Assembly (NCBI GenBank): GCA_021799405.1
Contig: JAJZAL010000035.1
Span: 1 to 29,808 of the forward strand
Reading direction: 5' to 3'
Source of the DNA: Acidobacteriota bacterium
Lineage (GTDB): Bacteria > Acidobacteriota > Terriglobia > Terriglobales > Acidobacteriaceae
DNA length: 29,808 bases
In this document: one piece after another, positions 1 through 7,310 of the stretch
Layout: the number at the start of each line of letters is the position of its first letter
Position numbering within the stretch: the stretch's first letter is position 1
Notes under the pieces: model-generated
Told to the model about the DNA's origin: nothing
What the model saw: only the letters and a program-made list of their open reading frames with translations
The model's database searches: none
Position numbers and translations under genes: made by a program

Positions 1-2
1 CG

Positions 3-293
3 GCAGGGGCCGCGACGAATGGAAGCAGCCTTCCCATTCTTTTGCCGTTGTTGTTAATCCCGGTGCTGTATCTACTGATGATTCGCCCTCAGCAGAAACG
101 TCAGAAGCAGTGGCAGGCGATGTTGAGTAGCATCAAGACCGGAGACCGGATCACCACCGCCGGAGGGATTCGCGGAACCATCCTTTCAATCAAAGATGAT
201 GCCGTCGTGATCCGCGTAGCGCCGGACAACCTCAAACTGGAAGTGGTCAAGAATGCGATTGCCTCGGTCACTACGCAGGACGACTCCAAATAG
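3..293 (+). CDS. yajC: YajC, Sec translocon accessory subunit (5' end outside window)
   Basis: YajC is a small single-span inner-membrane protein that associates with SecD-SecF at the Sec translocon. The reading frame is open from base 3 to the stop at 291-293, so the true start lies upstream of the window; the TTG at 42 is inside the membrane segment and is not a credible start. The visible part shows the family pattern: a hydrophobic helix rich in Leu/Ile/Pro, then the hallmark MIRPQQKR at the membrane exit, followed by a small basic cytoplasmic beta domain containing TGDRITTAGGIRG. It lies 43 bp upstream of secD on the same strand, the classical yajC-secD-secF order, so co-transcription is likely. 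Identification is firm; only the N-terminus is missing. Confidence 0.95.
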   Translation, partial: AGAATNGSSLPILLPLLLIPVLYLLMIRPQQKRQKQWQAMLSSIKTGDRITTAGGIRGTILSIKDDAVVIRVAPDNLKLEVVKNAIASVTTQDDSK

Positions 294-336
294 CCGCTCC
301 GCGGTTTCTACTTTTGGGAAATAGAGCAGCAGGAAA

Positions 337-1953
337 ATGAAGAAAAATCTCAAGAACAAAGTCGCCCTGATCTCAGCGGTCCTGGTGGTCTTCCTTTATG
401 GCATCCTTGGTGTGCCCTCCGGGGTCACAGGCAAAGCGCTGTTGAAGGCTGTCTCGAACCGCATTCACCTCGGCCTCGATCTGCAGGGTGGCGTCCACCT
501 GATTTTGCAGGTGCAGGTGTCGGACGCGGTCAATGACGAGACCAACAACTCAGTGCAGGCGATCCAGGAAGATCTGAAGAAGGCCAATATCACCTTTACC
601 CAGGTCTATAAGCCCAACCCCAACAAGCCTGAATTGATCCGGGTTGAAGGGCTGACGACCGCCAGTTCGAACGCCGCCCACTCATTGCTCGACAGCAAGT
701 ACTCCAACGAGTATGACCTGTCCAGCGGAAGCACCGACAACACCATTACGCTGACCATGAAGCCGCTGTTCGAGGCGGATCTCGAGAAGAGAACCGTGCA
801 GCAGGCCATCGAAACCATTCGGGATCGCGTGGACTCGCTGGGCGTGAGTGAGCCGGTGATTCAGGAGTATGGTCTGGGCGCCAACCAGATTCTGGTCGAG
901 CTGCCCGGCATCAGCGACCTTGACCAGGTGAAGACGGCGATTCAATCCACGGCCAGACTTGAGATTCACGCAGTGGTCGGCGGCCCATTCCCCGACGAGC
1001 AGGCGGCCCTGGCCAGCGTGGGCGGGGCGCTTCCGCCAGACGAGGAAATGGTTCATGGCTCCGGCGGCCTGGTAACCGGTTCCGATGCCGATAGCGTGTA
1101 TATCCTGCAGCGGTATTCGATCGTTGCCGGCAGCGACTTCCGTTCTGCTGATCCAGGCGTGGATGAGAACGGCAGGCGCGATGTGCGCTTTACCCTGACC
1201 AACGAAGCGGGCGACAAGTTCTGGGATTACACCAGCGCCAACGTGGGGCACAGCATGGCCGTGGTCCTGGGTGGGCGTGTCCGCGAAGTCGCAAATATCA
1301 AGGAGCCCATCCGCGACAGCGGCGAGATTGAAGGCGACTTCAGTCCCGACGAGGTCATGATCCTTTCCAAGATGCTCCGCACCGGCGCGCTACCGGCCAC
1401 GCTCAATTATCTGCAGGCAACCACGGTAGGGGCCACGCTCGGCACAGACTCGATCCGCGAAGGCGTGACCGCGGCCATCGTGGGCGTGCTGCTGGTCTGG
1501 GCGTTCATGCTCGTCTACTACCGCGGCGCGGGCATTAATGCTGATCTGGCGCTGTTTCTGAACCTTGTCATTTTGCTTGGCTTTATGGGCTTTTCCGGCG
1601 CCACGCTTACACTGCCGGGTATCGCCGGCGTTATCCTGACCATCGGTATGGGCGTGGATTCAAACGTGCTGATCTTCGAGCGCATCCGCGAGGAGATTCG
1701 CGCCGGCAAGGCCGCGTCGGCGGCCGTGGATCAGGGCTTTGCGCATGCCTGGGTCACAATTTTGGATACACACGTGACAACGATTGTTTCGGCGGCCATC
1801 CTCTTTATGTTCGGAACTGGTCCGGTGAAGGGCTTTGCCACTACGTTGACGTTTGGTCTGGCGGCCAACCTCTTCACGGCTGTTTATGTCTCGCGCGTGA
1901 TCTTCGAGATGCACCTCAACAAGCTGAAGCCGGGCGAGATGGTGTCGATTTAG
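337..1953 (+). CDS. secD: Protein translocase subunit SecD
   Basis: SecD works with SecF in the inner membrane to pull secreted proteins out of the Sec channel on the periplasmic side, driven by the proton motive force. The 538-residue protein has an N-terminal membrane helix (about 9-27), the conserved LGLDLQGGVHL segment just after it, a large periplasmic region (about 50-370), and a C-terminal block of five membrane helices. That block contains the RND-type signature GMGVDSNVLIFERIREE. The length suits the shorter SecD forms outside Enterobacteria. The ATG at 337 has a purine-rich but weak ribosome site (AGCAGGA) just upstream. Its partner secF follows on the same strand but after an unusually long 180-bp spacer carrying inverted repeats. 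Confidence 0.97.
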   Translation: MKKNLKNKVALISAVLVVFLYGILGVPSGVTGKALLKAVSNRIHLGLDLQGGVHLILQVQVSDAVNDETNNSVQAIQEDLKKANITFTQVYKPNPNKPELIRVEGLTTASSNAAHSLLDSKYSNEYDLSSGSTDNTITLTMKPLFEADLEKRTVQQAIETIRDRVDSLGVSEPVIQEYGLGANQILVELPGISDLDQVKTAIQSTARLEIHAVVGGPFPDEQAALASVGGALPPDEEMVHGSGGLVTGSDADSVYILQRYSIVAGSDFRSADPGVDENGRRDVRFTLTNEAGDKFWDYTSANVGHSMAVVLGGRVREVANIKEPIRDSGEIEGDFSPDEVMILSKMLRTGALPATLNYLQATTVGATLGTDSIREGVTAAIVGVLLVWAFMLVYYRGAGINADLALFLNLVILLGFMGFSGATLTLPGIAGVILTIGMGVDSNVLIFERIREEIRAGKAASAAVDQGFAHAWVTILDTHVTTIVSAAILFMFGTGPVKGFATTLTFGLAANLFTAVYVSRVIFEMHLNKLKPGEMVSI

Positions 1954-2032
1954 AAAACAGGAAACAGGGAACCGGAGAATGAAGCCAGCCAATCCGGGCG
2001 AATGCACACATTGAAGGGCTTTGTTTCAGGGA

Positions 2033-2108
2033 ACGACTTCAGTCGTGCCGAAAAGAAGACCGAAAATACGGGGCTTTAGCCCCTGAGGAACGGAGCCGAT
2101 GGACTCCG
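2033..2108. repeat. Cluster of three short inverted repeats between secD and secF (REP-like)
   Basis: Three compact palindromes lie in a row in the secD-secF spacer: ACGACTTCAGTCGT at 2033-2046, GGGGCTTTAGCCCC at 2070-2083, and CGGAG/CTCCG arms at 2091-2095 and 2104-2108. None is followed by a T-run, so they are poor intrinsic terminators. The combination of an ACGACT-AGTCGT palindrome followed by a GGGGCT-AGCCCC palindrome looks like a dispersed intergenic repeat of the REP type. From memory, similar motifs are frequent in acidobacterial genomes, but only one copy is visible in this window, so the repeat status is inference. In the mRNA these would be small hairpins between two cotranslated subunits. 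Confidence 0.6.
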
Positions 2109-2133
2109 GCCTCATAGGAAGGGTAGAAAAGCA

Positions 2134-3099
2134 GTGGAATTCTTTCACAGCGTAATAAGTATTGATTGGCTCGGAAAGAAGTGGTATTTCCTCGCCTTTT
2201 CAATGATCTTCAGCATTGCCGGCATCATTTCCATGGCGTGGCACGTGCACACCATCGGCTCCCCGGTCCCGCTGGGCGTGGATTTCCGTGGCGGCACGCA
2301 GGTGCAGGTGCAGTTTACCCAGCCTCCCAACATCAACAGGATTCGCGATGCGGTGAGCGCCGAGGGCCTCAAGGATGTGAATATATCCAACTTCGGTCCG
2401 GCCGAGAACCATGAGGTGCTGATCAGCCTGCCGGAACAGACCAATGAGAAATCGCTCGACGTCGGCCGCGAGAACATCGAAAGCGCTCTGCATACGCATT
2501 ACAACAATCCGTTTTCGATCCGCAATGTGGAGATCGTTGGTCCCACGGTGGGCCGCCAGTTGAAGAAGCAGGCTACCTTGGCCACGATCTACTCGATGAT
2601 TGGAATGCTGATCTACCTGTGGTTCCGCTTCCAGTTGATTTATGGAGTGGCCGCGGTGGTTGCGTGTTTCCACGATACATTGATCACTGTGGGCGCATTT
2701 GCGCTGACAAACCAGGAGATTAGCCTTACCGTCATCGCCGCCATTCTCACGCTGGTCGGTTATTCCATGAACGACACCATCGTCGTCTTCGACCGCATCC
2801 GCGAAAATCTCCGGATCAGCCGCCGCGAGCCGTTGCCGGACCTGGTCAACCGCAGCATCAATCAGACGCTGAGCCGGACGGTGCTTACCTCGGGTCTGAC
2901 CTTCCTGACGGTGCTGTCTCTATTCATTTTTGGCGGACAAGTATTGAAAGGCTTTTCATTTGCGCTTGTGGTAGGTATTCTTATCGGAACATACTCTTCC
3001 ATTGCGGTGGCTGCGCCCATGCTGGTGGCGTGGCAGGAGTGGCGGTCAAAAAAAGGCAAGGTTGCGGTCCTGCCTGCCGCCAAGCGCGCCAGAGTGTAG
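2134..3099 (+). CDS. secF: Protein translocase subunit SecF
   Basis: SecF is the partner of SecD in the proton-driven SecDF complex of the inner membrane. The 321-residue protein starts with a membrane helix (about 18-38), then the SecF periplasmic domain introduced by LGVDFRGGTQVQVQF, then five C-terminal helices with the signatures IVGPTVGRQLKKQA and YSMNDTIVVFDRIRENLR. Its size matches typical SecF (300-330 residues). The start is GTG at 2134, preceded by AGGAAGGG at 2117-2124. It is the last gene of the export cluster; the next gene, tonB, begins 270 bp further on and probably has its own promoter. Confidence 0.97.
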   Translation: MEFFHSVISIDWLGKKWYFLAFSMIFSIAGIISMAWHVHTIGSPVPLGVDFRGGTQVQVQFTQPPNINRIRDAVSAEGLKDVNISNFGPAENHEVLISLPEQTNEKSLDVGRENIESALHTHYNNPFSIRNVEIVGPTVGRQLKKQATLATIYSMIGMLIYLWFRFQLIYGVAAVVACFHDTLITVGAFALTNQEISLTVIAAILTLVGYSMNDTIVVFDRIRENLRISRREPLPDLVNRSINQTLSRTVLTSGLTFLTVLSLFIFGGQVLKGFSFALVVGILIGTYSSIAVAAPMLVAWQEWRSKKGKVAVLPAAKRARV

Positions 3100-3243
3100 G
3101 AGTGGCTTGTATAATGCTGCTTCGGTGCGGTTCGCCGGATTTTCGGAATACGGTTACTGCGGCGAATTGCCCAAAACCGGTTCCCTCATAGGATGGTGAA
3201 GAGGGGGCTGGCATGTTGATATCAGGCTGGTTCTCAATCAGGC

Positions 3244-3271
3244 TTGGCAGGGCAAGCGCTGTTCTGATAAT
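3244..3271 (+). promoter_or_regulatory. Possible sigma-70-type promoter for tonB
   Basis: A TTGGCA box (3244-3249) and a GATAAT box (3266-3271) are separated by 16 bp in the 270-bp gap before tonB, giving a leader of roughly 90 nt. The -35 box sits inside a small inverted repeat (GCTTG/CAAGC, 3242-3257), which could serve as an operator. A perfect TATAAT also occurs at 3110-3115, but without a convincing -35 box. This is pattern matching only. Confidence 0.35.
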
Positions 3272-3369
3272 GTGAACACGCTTCTAAAGGACGGTTTTAA
3301 ACCTCGGGAACATTTCAGGTTCTCACGGTGTCTAAATAGAGGTAACCAACACGCGATTCGAGGCTGGCT

Positions 3370-4092
3370 ATGTTTGAAGATTCCACGTTTGAATCCGGGG
3401 GCAAGATCAAGACCAAGAGCGGCCGTTGGATGTTGTTCACCGGCAGTATCAACGCCGCGATTCTTATTCTGCTCATCCTGATTCCCTTGATTTACCCTGA
3501 GGCTCTGCCCAAAGCAATGATGCAGACGCTCTTGTTTGCCCCACCGCCGCCGCCCCCACCGCCGCCGCCTCCACCGCCGCCTGAAGTGGTGCACGTGGTT
3601 CACGTGCAGTCAGAGATGATGAATAACCAGCTGACGGCACCTACCAGGATTCCGAAGAACATTGCGATGGTGTCGCAGAAGGAGGCGCCGCCCTCCAGCT
3701 TCGGCGTGGCCGGCATGGAAGGCCTGGGGGGGAGCAGCAATGGTGTCTTTGGCAGTGTCTTCGGCAGCGGCAAGGGGCCGCAGGTCAAGGCTGCGCCGCC
3801 CAAGAAGGTGAACATCTCAGCCGGCGTGGCCACGGGCATGTTGATCCAGAAGACGATGCCCGTCTATCCGCCGATTGCCAAGGCTGCTCGTGTTCAGGGC
3901 ACGGTGGTATTGCAGGCCACAATCTCCAAGCTGGGGACGATTCAAAACCTTCAGGTCATCAGCGGACCGGCCATGTTGCAGCAGGCTGCTCTGGACGCGG
4001 TGCGCACCTGGCGCTATAGGCCCTACCTGCTCAACAACGAGCCGGTGGAAGTGGAGACCACGATCAACGTGATCTTCACCCTGGGCGGATGA
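3370..4092 (+). CDS. tonB: TonB family protein (energy transducer)
   Basis: TonB spans the periplasm and passes proton-motive energy from ExbB-ExbD to TonB-dependent outer-membrane receptors. The 240-residue protein has a cytoplasmic N-terminus of about 20 residues, one membrane helix (about 24-42), and then a run of 14 consecutive prolines (about residues 58-71) in place of the usual mixed Pro-Glu/Pro-Lys spacer. A Gly/Ser-rich linker follows, then a C-terminal TonB domain (about 155-240) with PVYPPIAKAARVQGTVVL and the late motif ALDAVRTWRYRPYLLNNEPV. ATG at 3370 is preceded by CGAGG at 3359-3363. The exbB and two exbD genes follow directly, which confirms the role. No TonB-dependent receptor is encoded in the window, so the transported substrate cannot be inferred. 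Confidence 0.93.
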   Translation: MFEDSTFESGGKIKTKSGRWMLFTGSINAAILILLILIPLIYPEALPKAMMQTLLFAPPPPPPPPPPPPPPEVVHVVHVQSEMMNNQLTAPTRIPKNIAMVSQKEAPPSSFGVAGMEGLGGSSNGVFGSVFGSGKGPQVKAAPPKKVNISAGVATGMLIQKTMPVYPPIAKAARVQGTVVLQATISKLGTIQNLQVISGPAMLQQAALDAVRTWRYRPYLLNNEPVEVETTINVIFTLGG

Positions 4093-4102
4093 TAAAAAAC
4101 CT

Positions 4103-4176
4103 GGCTCCCTCGTACTGTGCTTCAAGCGGGGAGCCGCACTCTTGACCTGAATGCGGATCCGGGAAGAGCCGCATTC
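4103..4176 (+). other. Two tandem hairpins between tonB and exbB
   Basis: GGCTCCC (4103-4109) pairs with GGGAGCC (4129-4135), and GAATGCGG (4149-4156) pairs with CCGCATTC (4169-4176). Both stems are perfect (7 and 8 bp). A smaller CCGC/GCGG stem lies at 4184-4196. No T-tract follows any of them, so they look more like mRNA processing or stability elements than strong terminators. Confidence 0.55.
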
Positions 4177-4238
4177 CCAGCCACCGCCTTACGCGGCGGG
4201 TCGCAGTTCACAAGAAACTCCGTAGGAGGAACGATTCA

Positions 4239-4979
4239 GTGATTCTCGCTCAACTCGCACACTTCGCTTCACACGCGGTTAACAGCCTGGCCTTTCTTCA
4301 GGAAGATCAGACCGTCAGCTTCAGCCCCATCGGCCTGTGGAACCACATGGGGTGGCTGGCCCGTGCTGTTGCCATTATCCTGTTCATCGAGTCGATCTGG
4401 TCTCTGGCCGTGATGATCGACCGTTACCTGTACTTCTCCGCCGCTCGCAAGCAGTCGCGCGAGTTCGCGCCCAAAGTGGCCGGCGCCCTGAAAGACAGCA
4501 AGCTCGAAGAGGCGATCAAGATCGCTGACCGCAGCAAGAAGTCCCACCTGGCCGAAGTTGTCACCTCGGGTCTCCAGGAGTTCCGTGCCTCCGCCGGCGC
4601 GGCCACCGCGGAAACCATTGAGAGCTCAAGCCGTGCGCTGGAGAGGGCTGAGGCGATCGTACATGCCAAGCTGAAGAGGGGACTTTCCGTGCTGGCTACC
4701 ATCGGCGCTACGGCCCCATTCGTCGGGCTGTTCGGCACCGTGGTCGGCATTCTGCACGCTTTCGACCAGATCGCTACCCAGAAGACCTCGGGCATCGGCG
4801 CGGTCGCCGGCGGTATTTCGGAAGCCCTGGTTACCACCGCATTCGGCCTGCTGGTGGCCATCCCCGCTGTGATGGCGTTCAACTACTTCACCGGACGCGT
4901 GGAAGCGTTCGATGTCGAGATGGATAACTCGTCCAGCGAGCTGATTGACTATTTCATCAAGCAGAGCCACAAGCGCTAA
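4239..4979 (+). CDS. exbB: ExbB/TolQ/MotA family proton channel protein
   Basis: ExbB forms the pentameric inner-membrane channel that, with ExbD, energises TonB. The 246-residue sequence has three predicted membrane helices: about 37-58 (ARAVAIILFIESIWSLAVMI), about 148-172 (LATIGATAPFVGLFGTVVGI) and about 190-215 (SEALVTTAFGLLVAIPAVMA). The last two carry the conserved MotA/TolQ/ExbB core with GLFGTVVGI and the Thr-rich third helix. A cytoplasmic segment of about 85 residues lies between helices 1 and 2, as expected. The GTG start at 4239 follows a strong AGGAGGA ribosome site at 4224-4230. It sits between tonB and exbD, so ExbB is preferred over TolQ, although sequence alone does not fully separate the two. 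Confidence 0.93.
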   Translation: MILAQLAHFASHAVNSLAFLQEDQTVSFSPIGLWNHMGWLARAVAIILFIESIWSLAVMIDRYLYFSAARKQSREFAPKVAGALKDSKLEEAIKIADRSKKSHLAEVVTSGLQEFRASAGAATAETIESSSRALERAEAIVHAKLKRGLSVLATIGATAPFVGLFGTVVGILHAFDQIATQKTSGIGAVAGGISEALVTTAFGLLVAIPAVMAFNYFTGRVEAFDVEMDNSSSELIDYFIKQSHKR

Positions 4980-5014
4980 CTGAAGCGGCCGTTGGCTTGA
5001 GCGAGAGATTGGTT

Positions 5015-5046
5015 GCGGGCGGAAGAGGTGAAACTCTTCTGCCCGC
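5015..5046 (+). other. Strong 13-bp hairpin between exbB and exbD
   Basis: GCGGGCGGAAGAG (5015-5027) pairs with CTCTTCTGCCCGC (5034-5046) across the six-base loop GTGAAA. The 13-bp stem has a single G-U wobble. It begins 36 nt after the exbB stop and lies 86 nt before exbD. Only CGGTTTC follows, so this is at best a leaky terminator; a 3' stabilising stem for the tonB-exbB part of the message is the alternative. Confidence 0.65.
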
Positions 5047-5132
5047 CGGTTTCAATCGCCTCGAAACCATGCGGTCATCGGGTCATGCCGGAACCGGTCC
5101 GGCGAGAATTTTAAACGCACGGAGCCCCCACA

Positions 5133-5576
5133 ATGGCAATTGCGGTTCGTGACGAAGGCAAGAAAATTAACTCCAACATCAACGTGACCCCCATGGTTGA
5201 CGTGATGCTGGTTCTACTGATCATCTTTATGGTCATCACCCCCATGTTGCAGCAGAAGGTGGCGATTGACATGGCCGAGGTCAACAATCCTGTTGCCATG
5301 CCCGACGCCGACAAGGAAGACGCTATTGTTGTCGCCATTACGCGGGATGGAAGCATCTTCCTGGGCCAGGACAAGGTTGCCCCCAGCGAGCTTGGCAGGC
5401 AGGTGGCAGACAGGCTGGCGAACACACCTGGGAAGACCATCTATGTCCGCGCGGATGCGCGCGCCCAGTACCGTGCGGTGGAGGACGCGATTGACGATGT
5501 GCGCACCGCCGGCGTGGACGACGTGGGCTTGCTCACGCAGAGGCGCGAACCCGGCGGTGCTGCGGGTGGCGAATAA
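5133..5576 (+). CDS. exbD: ExbD/TolR family protein, first copy
   Basis: ExbD is a single-span inner-membrane protein that sits in the ExbB pore and carries the proton-accepting aspartate. The 147-residue protein has a short cytoplasmic N-terminus, then INVTPMVDVMLVLLIIFMV, where D23 corresponds to the essential membrane aspartate of the family. A periplasmic domain of about 100 residues ends in AIDDVRTAGVDDVGLLT, the typical ExbD/TolR C-terminal fold. The start ATG at 5133 has GGAG at 5121-5124. It lies 153 bp after exbB, beyond the 13-bp hairpin, and 64 bp before a second exbD. The Gly/Ala-rich tail looks unstructured. Confidence 0.94.
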   Translation: MAIAVRDEGKKINSNINVTPMVDVMLVLLIIFMVITPMLQQKVAIDMAEVNNPVAMPDADKEDAIVVAITRDGSIFLGQDKVAPSELGRQVADRLANTPGKTIYVRADARAQYRAVEDAIDDVRTAGVDDVGLLTQRREPGGAAGGE

Positions 5577-5640
5577 TTTCTTGCGCGTGTGTTGTCTCTT
5601 TAACGGCTTTCTAGAGGAAATGATTTCGAGGAGTTAAACC

Positions 5641-6078
5641 ATGGCAATGTCAATGGGATCAGCGGGCGGCAGCATGGCAGAGATCAATGTCACCCCGATG
5701 ATCGACATTCTGCTGGTGCTGCTGATCATCTTCATGGTCATCGTGCCCACAACGCCTTTGGGTCTGGATGCGCTGGTGCCCCAGCCGCCCAAGAACCCGC
5801 AGAAACAGCAGCAACCCAACGATCGCACCATCGTGGTTCAGGTTCTTTATCGCCCCGGCGCGCCCCCGGCATATAAGATCAACGAGACCGATGTGGCGCA
5901 TGCCGAGCTTCTGGCCAAATTGACGGCGATTTACGCCAATCGTGCTGAACGCGTGATGTTCGTCAAGGGCGACGATAATGTAAACTTTGCCTCGATTGCC
6001 GATGTGATCGATATCGGTCGGGCGGCGAACGTGGATCATATTGGGTTGATGACTCCGAAGGTTCAGGCTGGCCAGTAG
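5641..6078 (+). CDS. exbD: ExbD/TolR family protein, second copy
   Basis: This second ExbD-type protein (145 residues) shares the membrane motif INVTPMIDILLVLLIIFMV with D22 as the likely proton-carrying residue. Its periplasmic domain differs clearly from the first copy: it has a Pro/Gln-rich linker (QPPKNPQKQQQPND, about 48-61) and ends IGRAANVDHIGLMTPK. Divergence outside the membrane helix suggests two specialised subunits, possibly forming a heterodimer in one ExbB pore, rather than a recent duplication. GAGGAG at 5628-5633 precedes the ATG at 5641. Paired exbD genes after tonB-exbB are seen in several non-enterobacterial phyla. A separate TolR-like role is possible, but no tolA, tolB or pal is present. 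Confidence 0.92.
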   Translation: MAMSMGSAGGSMAEINVTPMIDILLVLLIIFMVIVPTTPLGLDALVPQPPKNPQKQQQPNDRTIVVQVLYRPGAPPAYKINETDVAHAELLAKLTAIYANRAERVMFVKGDDNVNFASIADVIDIGRAANVDHIGLMTPKVQAGQ

Positions 6079-6235
6079 CTGATCTTCGAGGCAGTTCTTC
6101 TTTCGAGGAAGAGGGCCTGCCAAAGAAATCAGCGCGGGCTATGCGCCAACGGCAGACTGATGACGCGCAGACTTCAGGCTGGCTGATGGGAGACGGAGCG
6201 GAGATTTGTGCCAGTGGCCTCGTCATCGTCAGCTG

Positions 6236-6260
6236 CGCCCGGACGCGGGTAATCCGGGCG
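6236..6260 (+). other. 8-bp hairpin downstream of the second exbD
   Basis: CGCCCGGA (6236-6243) pairs perfectly with TCCGGGCG (6253-6260) around a nine-base loop. It lies 158 bp after the second exbD stop. The following bases are AAAACAGG, not a T-run, so termination would have to be factor-dependent. It may mark the boundary between the exbD message and the TPR lipoprotein gene. Confidence 0.45.
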
Positions 6261-6315
6261 AAAACAGGAGTAAAATTTTGCCATCCTGGTTTCGGTTGCT
6301 CCCGCCCGCGGCCAG

Positions 6316-6340
6316 TTGCACAAAAACTTGACCTGTGCAA
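6316..6340. promoter_or_regulatory. Perfect 7-bp inverted repeat upstream of the TPR lipoprotein gene
   Basis: TTGCACA (6316-6322) and TGTGCAA (6334-6340) form an exact inverted repeat with an 11-bp spacer, ending 35 bp before the chosen ATG at 6376. The arm length and spacing fit an operator for a dimeric regulator, or a leader hairpin. No promoter boxes could be placed around it with confidence. Confidence 0.4.
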
Positions 6341-6375
6341 TCGAGAGGCACGACTTGAAGGAGAAGAATACGAAC

Positions 6376-7212
6376 ATGAATAGCCCCGCACGTACTACGG
6401 CGCTCGCGGTTGCTTTGGTCGGCATGATGCTTTCCATGAGCGGGTGCAACCAGCTTGCCGCCCGTGACCAGTTGAACAAAGGAGTGGATGCTTACCGGAG
6501 CGCTCATTACGAAGAGGCGATCGGACACTTCCAACGGGCAACCGAGCTTGACCCCAGTCTGCCGATGGCGAAGACCTACCTGGCTACCGCTCTGGCTCAG
6601 AACGTCGTGCCGGGCCTGCAATCGCCTGAGAACCTCAAGAACGCGAATCAAGCCATCACGATCTTCCAGCAGGTTCTCAGCCAGAATCCCAATGATGTCA
6701 ACAGCGTGAAGCAGATCGCGGGCATCTATTTCCAGATCAACAAGCTGGACGACGCTAAGACATGGCAGAAAAAGGTGCTGGCCATTGACCCGAAGGATGC
6801 GGAGGCTGCGTATACCATCGGCGTCATTGACTGGATGGAGGCGCACAAGAATCTTCTGACCGCCCTCCAGCCGGCTGGCTTTAACGATGATGGCGAAGGC
6901 AACGTGAAGGTACCGAAGAAGGTCATGGCGTCTCTCGCGGAGCAGAATGGGCCGCTGATCGAAGAGGGCTTGCAGTATCTTCAGCAGGCCGTTGCGGATC
7001 GTCCGAATTATGACGACGCCATGACCTATCTCAACCTGATGTATCGCGCCAAGGCCAATCAGGATTACGGCAACCCTGCGGCGGTCAAGGCAGATCTGGC
7101 GGCAGCGCAGGACTGGACGACGAAAGCCATGGGCGCGCGTAAGCTCAACGAAGAGAAGAAGGCGCAGACGCCCGGCGGCATCACCATGGATTCCAACAGC
7201 AAGTCAAACTAG
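6376..7212 (+). CDS. TPR-repeat lipoprotein
   Basis: The 278-residue product is a predicted lipoprotein with tetratricopeptide repeats, a protein-interaction scaffold facing the periplasm. The signal peptide (1-23) ends in SMSGC, giving C24 as the lipid-bearing residue. Repeats begin at about residue 28 (LNKGVDAYRSAHYEEAIGHF, then RATELDP), with further units at about 95-130 (ISGIYFQINKLDDAKTW-like helix pairs) and near the C-terminus. ATG at 6376 was chosen because it gives a clean signal peptide and has AAGGAG at 6358-6363; an in-frame TTG at 6316 would add 20 charged residues. It follows tonB-exbB-exbD-exbD and may assist that system, which is inference from position alone. The exact partner cannot be read from the sequence. 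Confidence 0.85.
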   Translation: MNSPARTTALAVALVGMMLSMSGCNQLAARDQLNKGVDAYRSAHYEEAIGHFQRATELDPSLPMAKTYLATALAQNVVPGLQSPENLKNANQAITIFQQVLSQNPNDVNSVKQIAGIYFQINKLDDAKTWQKKVLAIDPKDAEAAYTIGVIDWMEAHKNLLTALQPAGFNDDGEGNVKVPKKVMASLAEQNGPLIEEGLQYLQQAVADRPNYDDAMTYLNLMYRAKANQDYGNPAAVKADLAAAQDWTTKAMGARKLNEEKKAQTPGGITMDSNSKSN

Positions 7213-7241
7213 AGAGTCATTTCTGGTTCTGCTCGTTCCCA

Positions 7242-7268
7242 GCGGCCTCCACGATGAGTGGAGGCCGC
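7242..7268 (+). terminator. Perfect 11-bp hairpin after the TPR lipoprotein gene
   Basis: GCGGCCTCCAC (7242-7252) pairs exactly with GTGGAGGCCGC (7258-7268) around the loop GATGA, 29 bp after the TPR gene stop. The stem is very stable, but the sequence after it is GTTACGTAAG rather than a T-tract, so its termination strength is uncertain. Its position between two genes of different function favours a terminator. Confidence 0.55.
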
Positions 7269-7310
7269 GTTACGTAAGCGGCCTTTCCATCCCAGTGAAC
7301 GAGGTGCGCC

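Noticed and set aside
3110..3115. Perfect TATAAT just after secF as the tonB promoter
   Set aside because: No acceptable -35 box at 15-19 bp; the TTGGCA/GATAAT pair at 3244-3271 is closer to tonB and better spaced.
3541..3582. Proline-codon run in tonB considered as a frameshift or assembly error
   Set aside because: The frame stays open with mixed CCG/CCC/CCA/CCT codons on both sides of a normal TonB; Pro-rich spacers are expected in this family.
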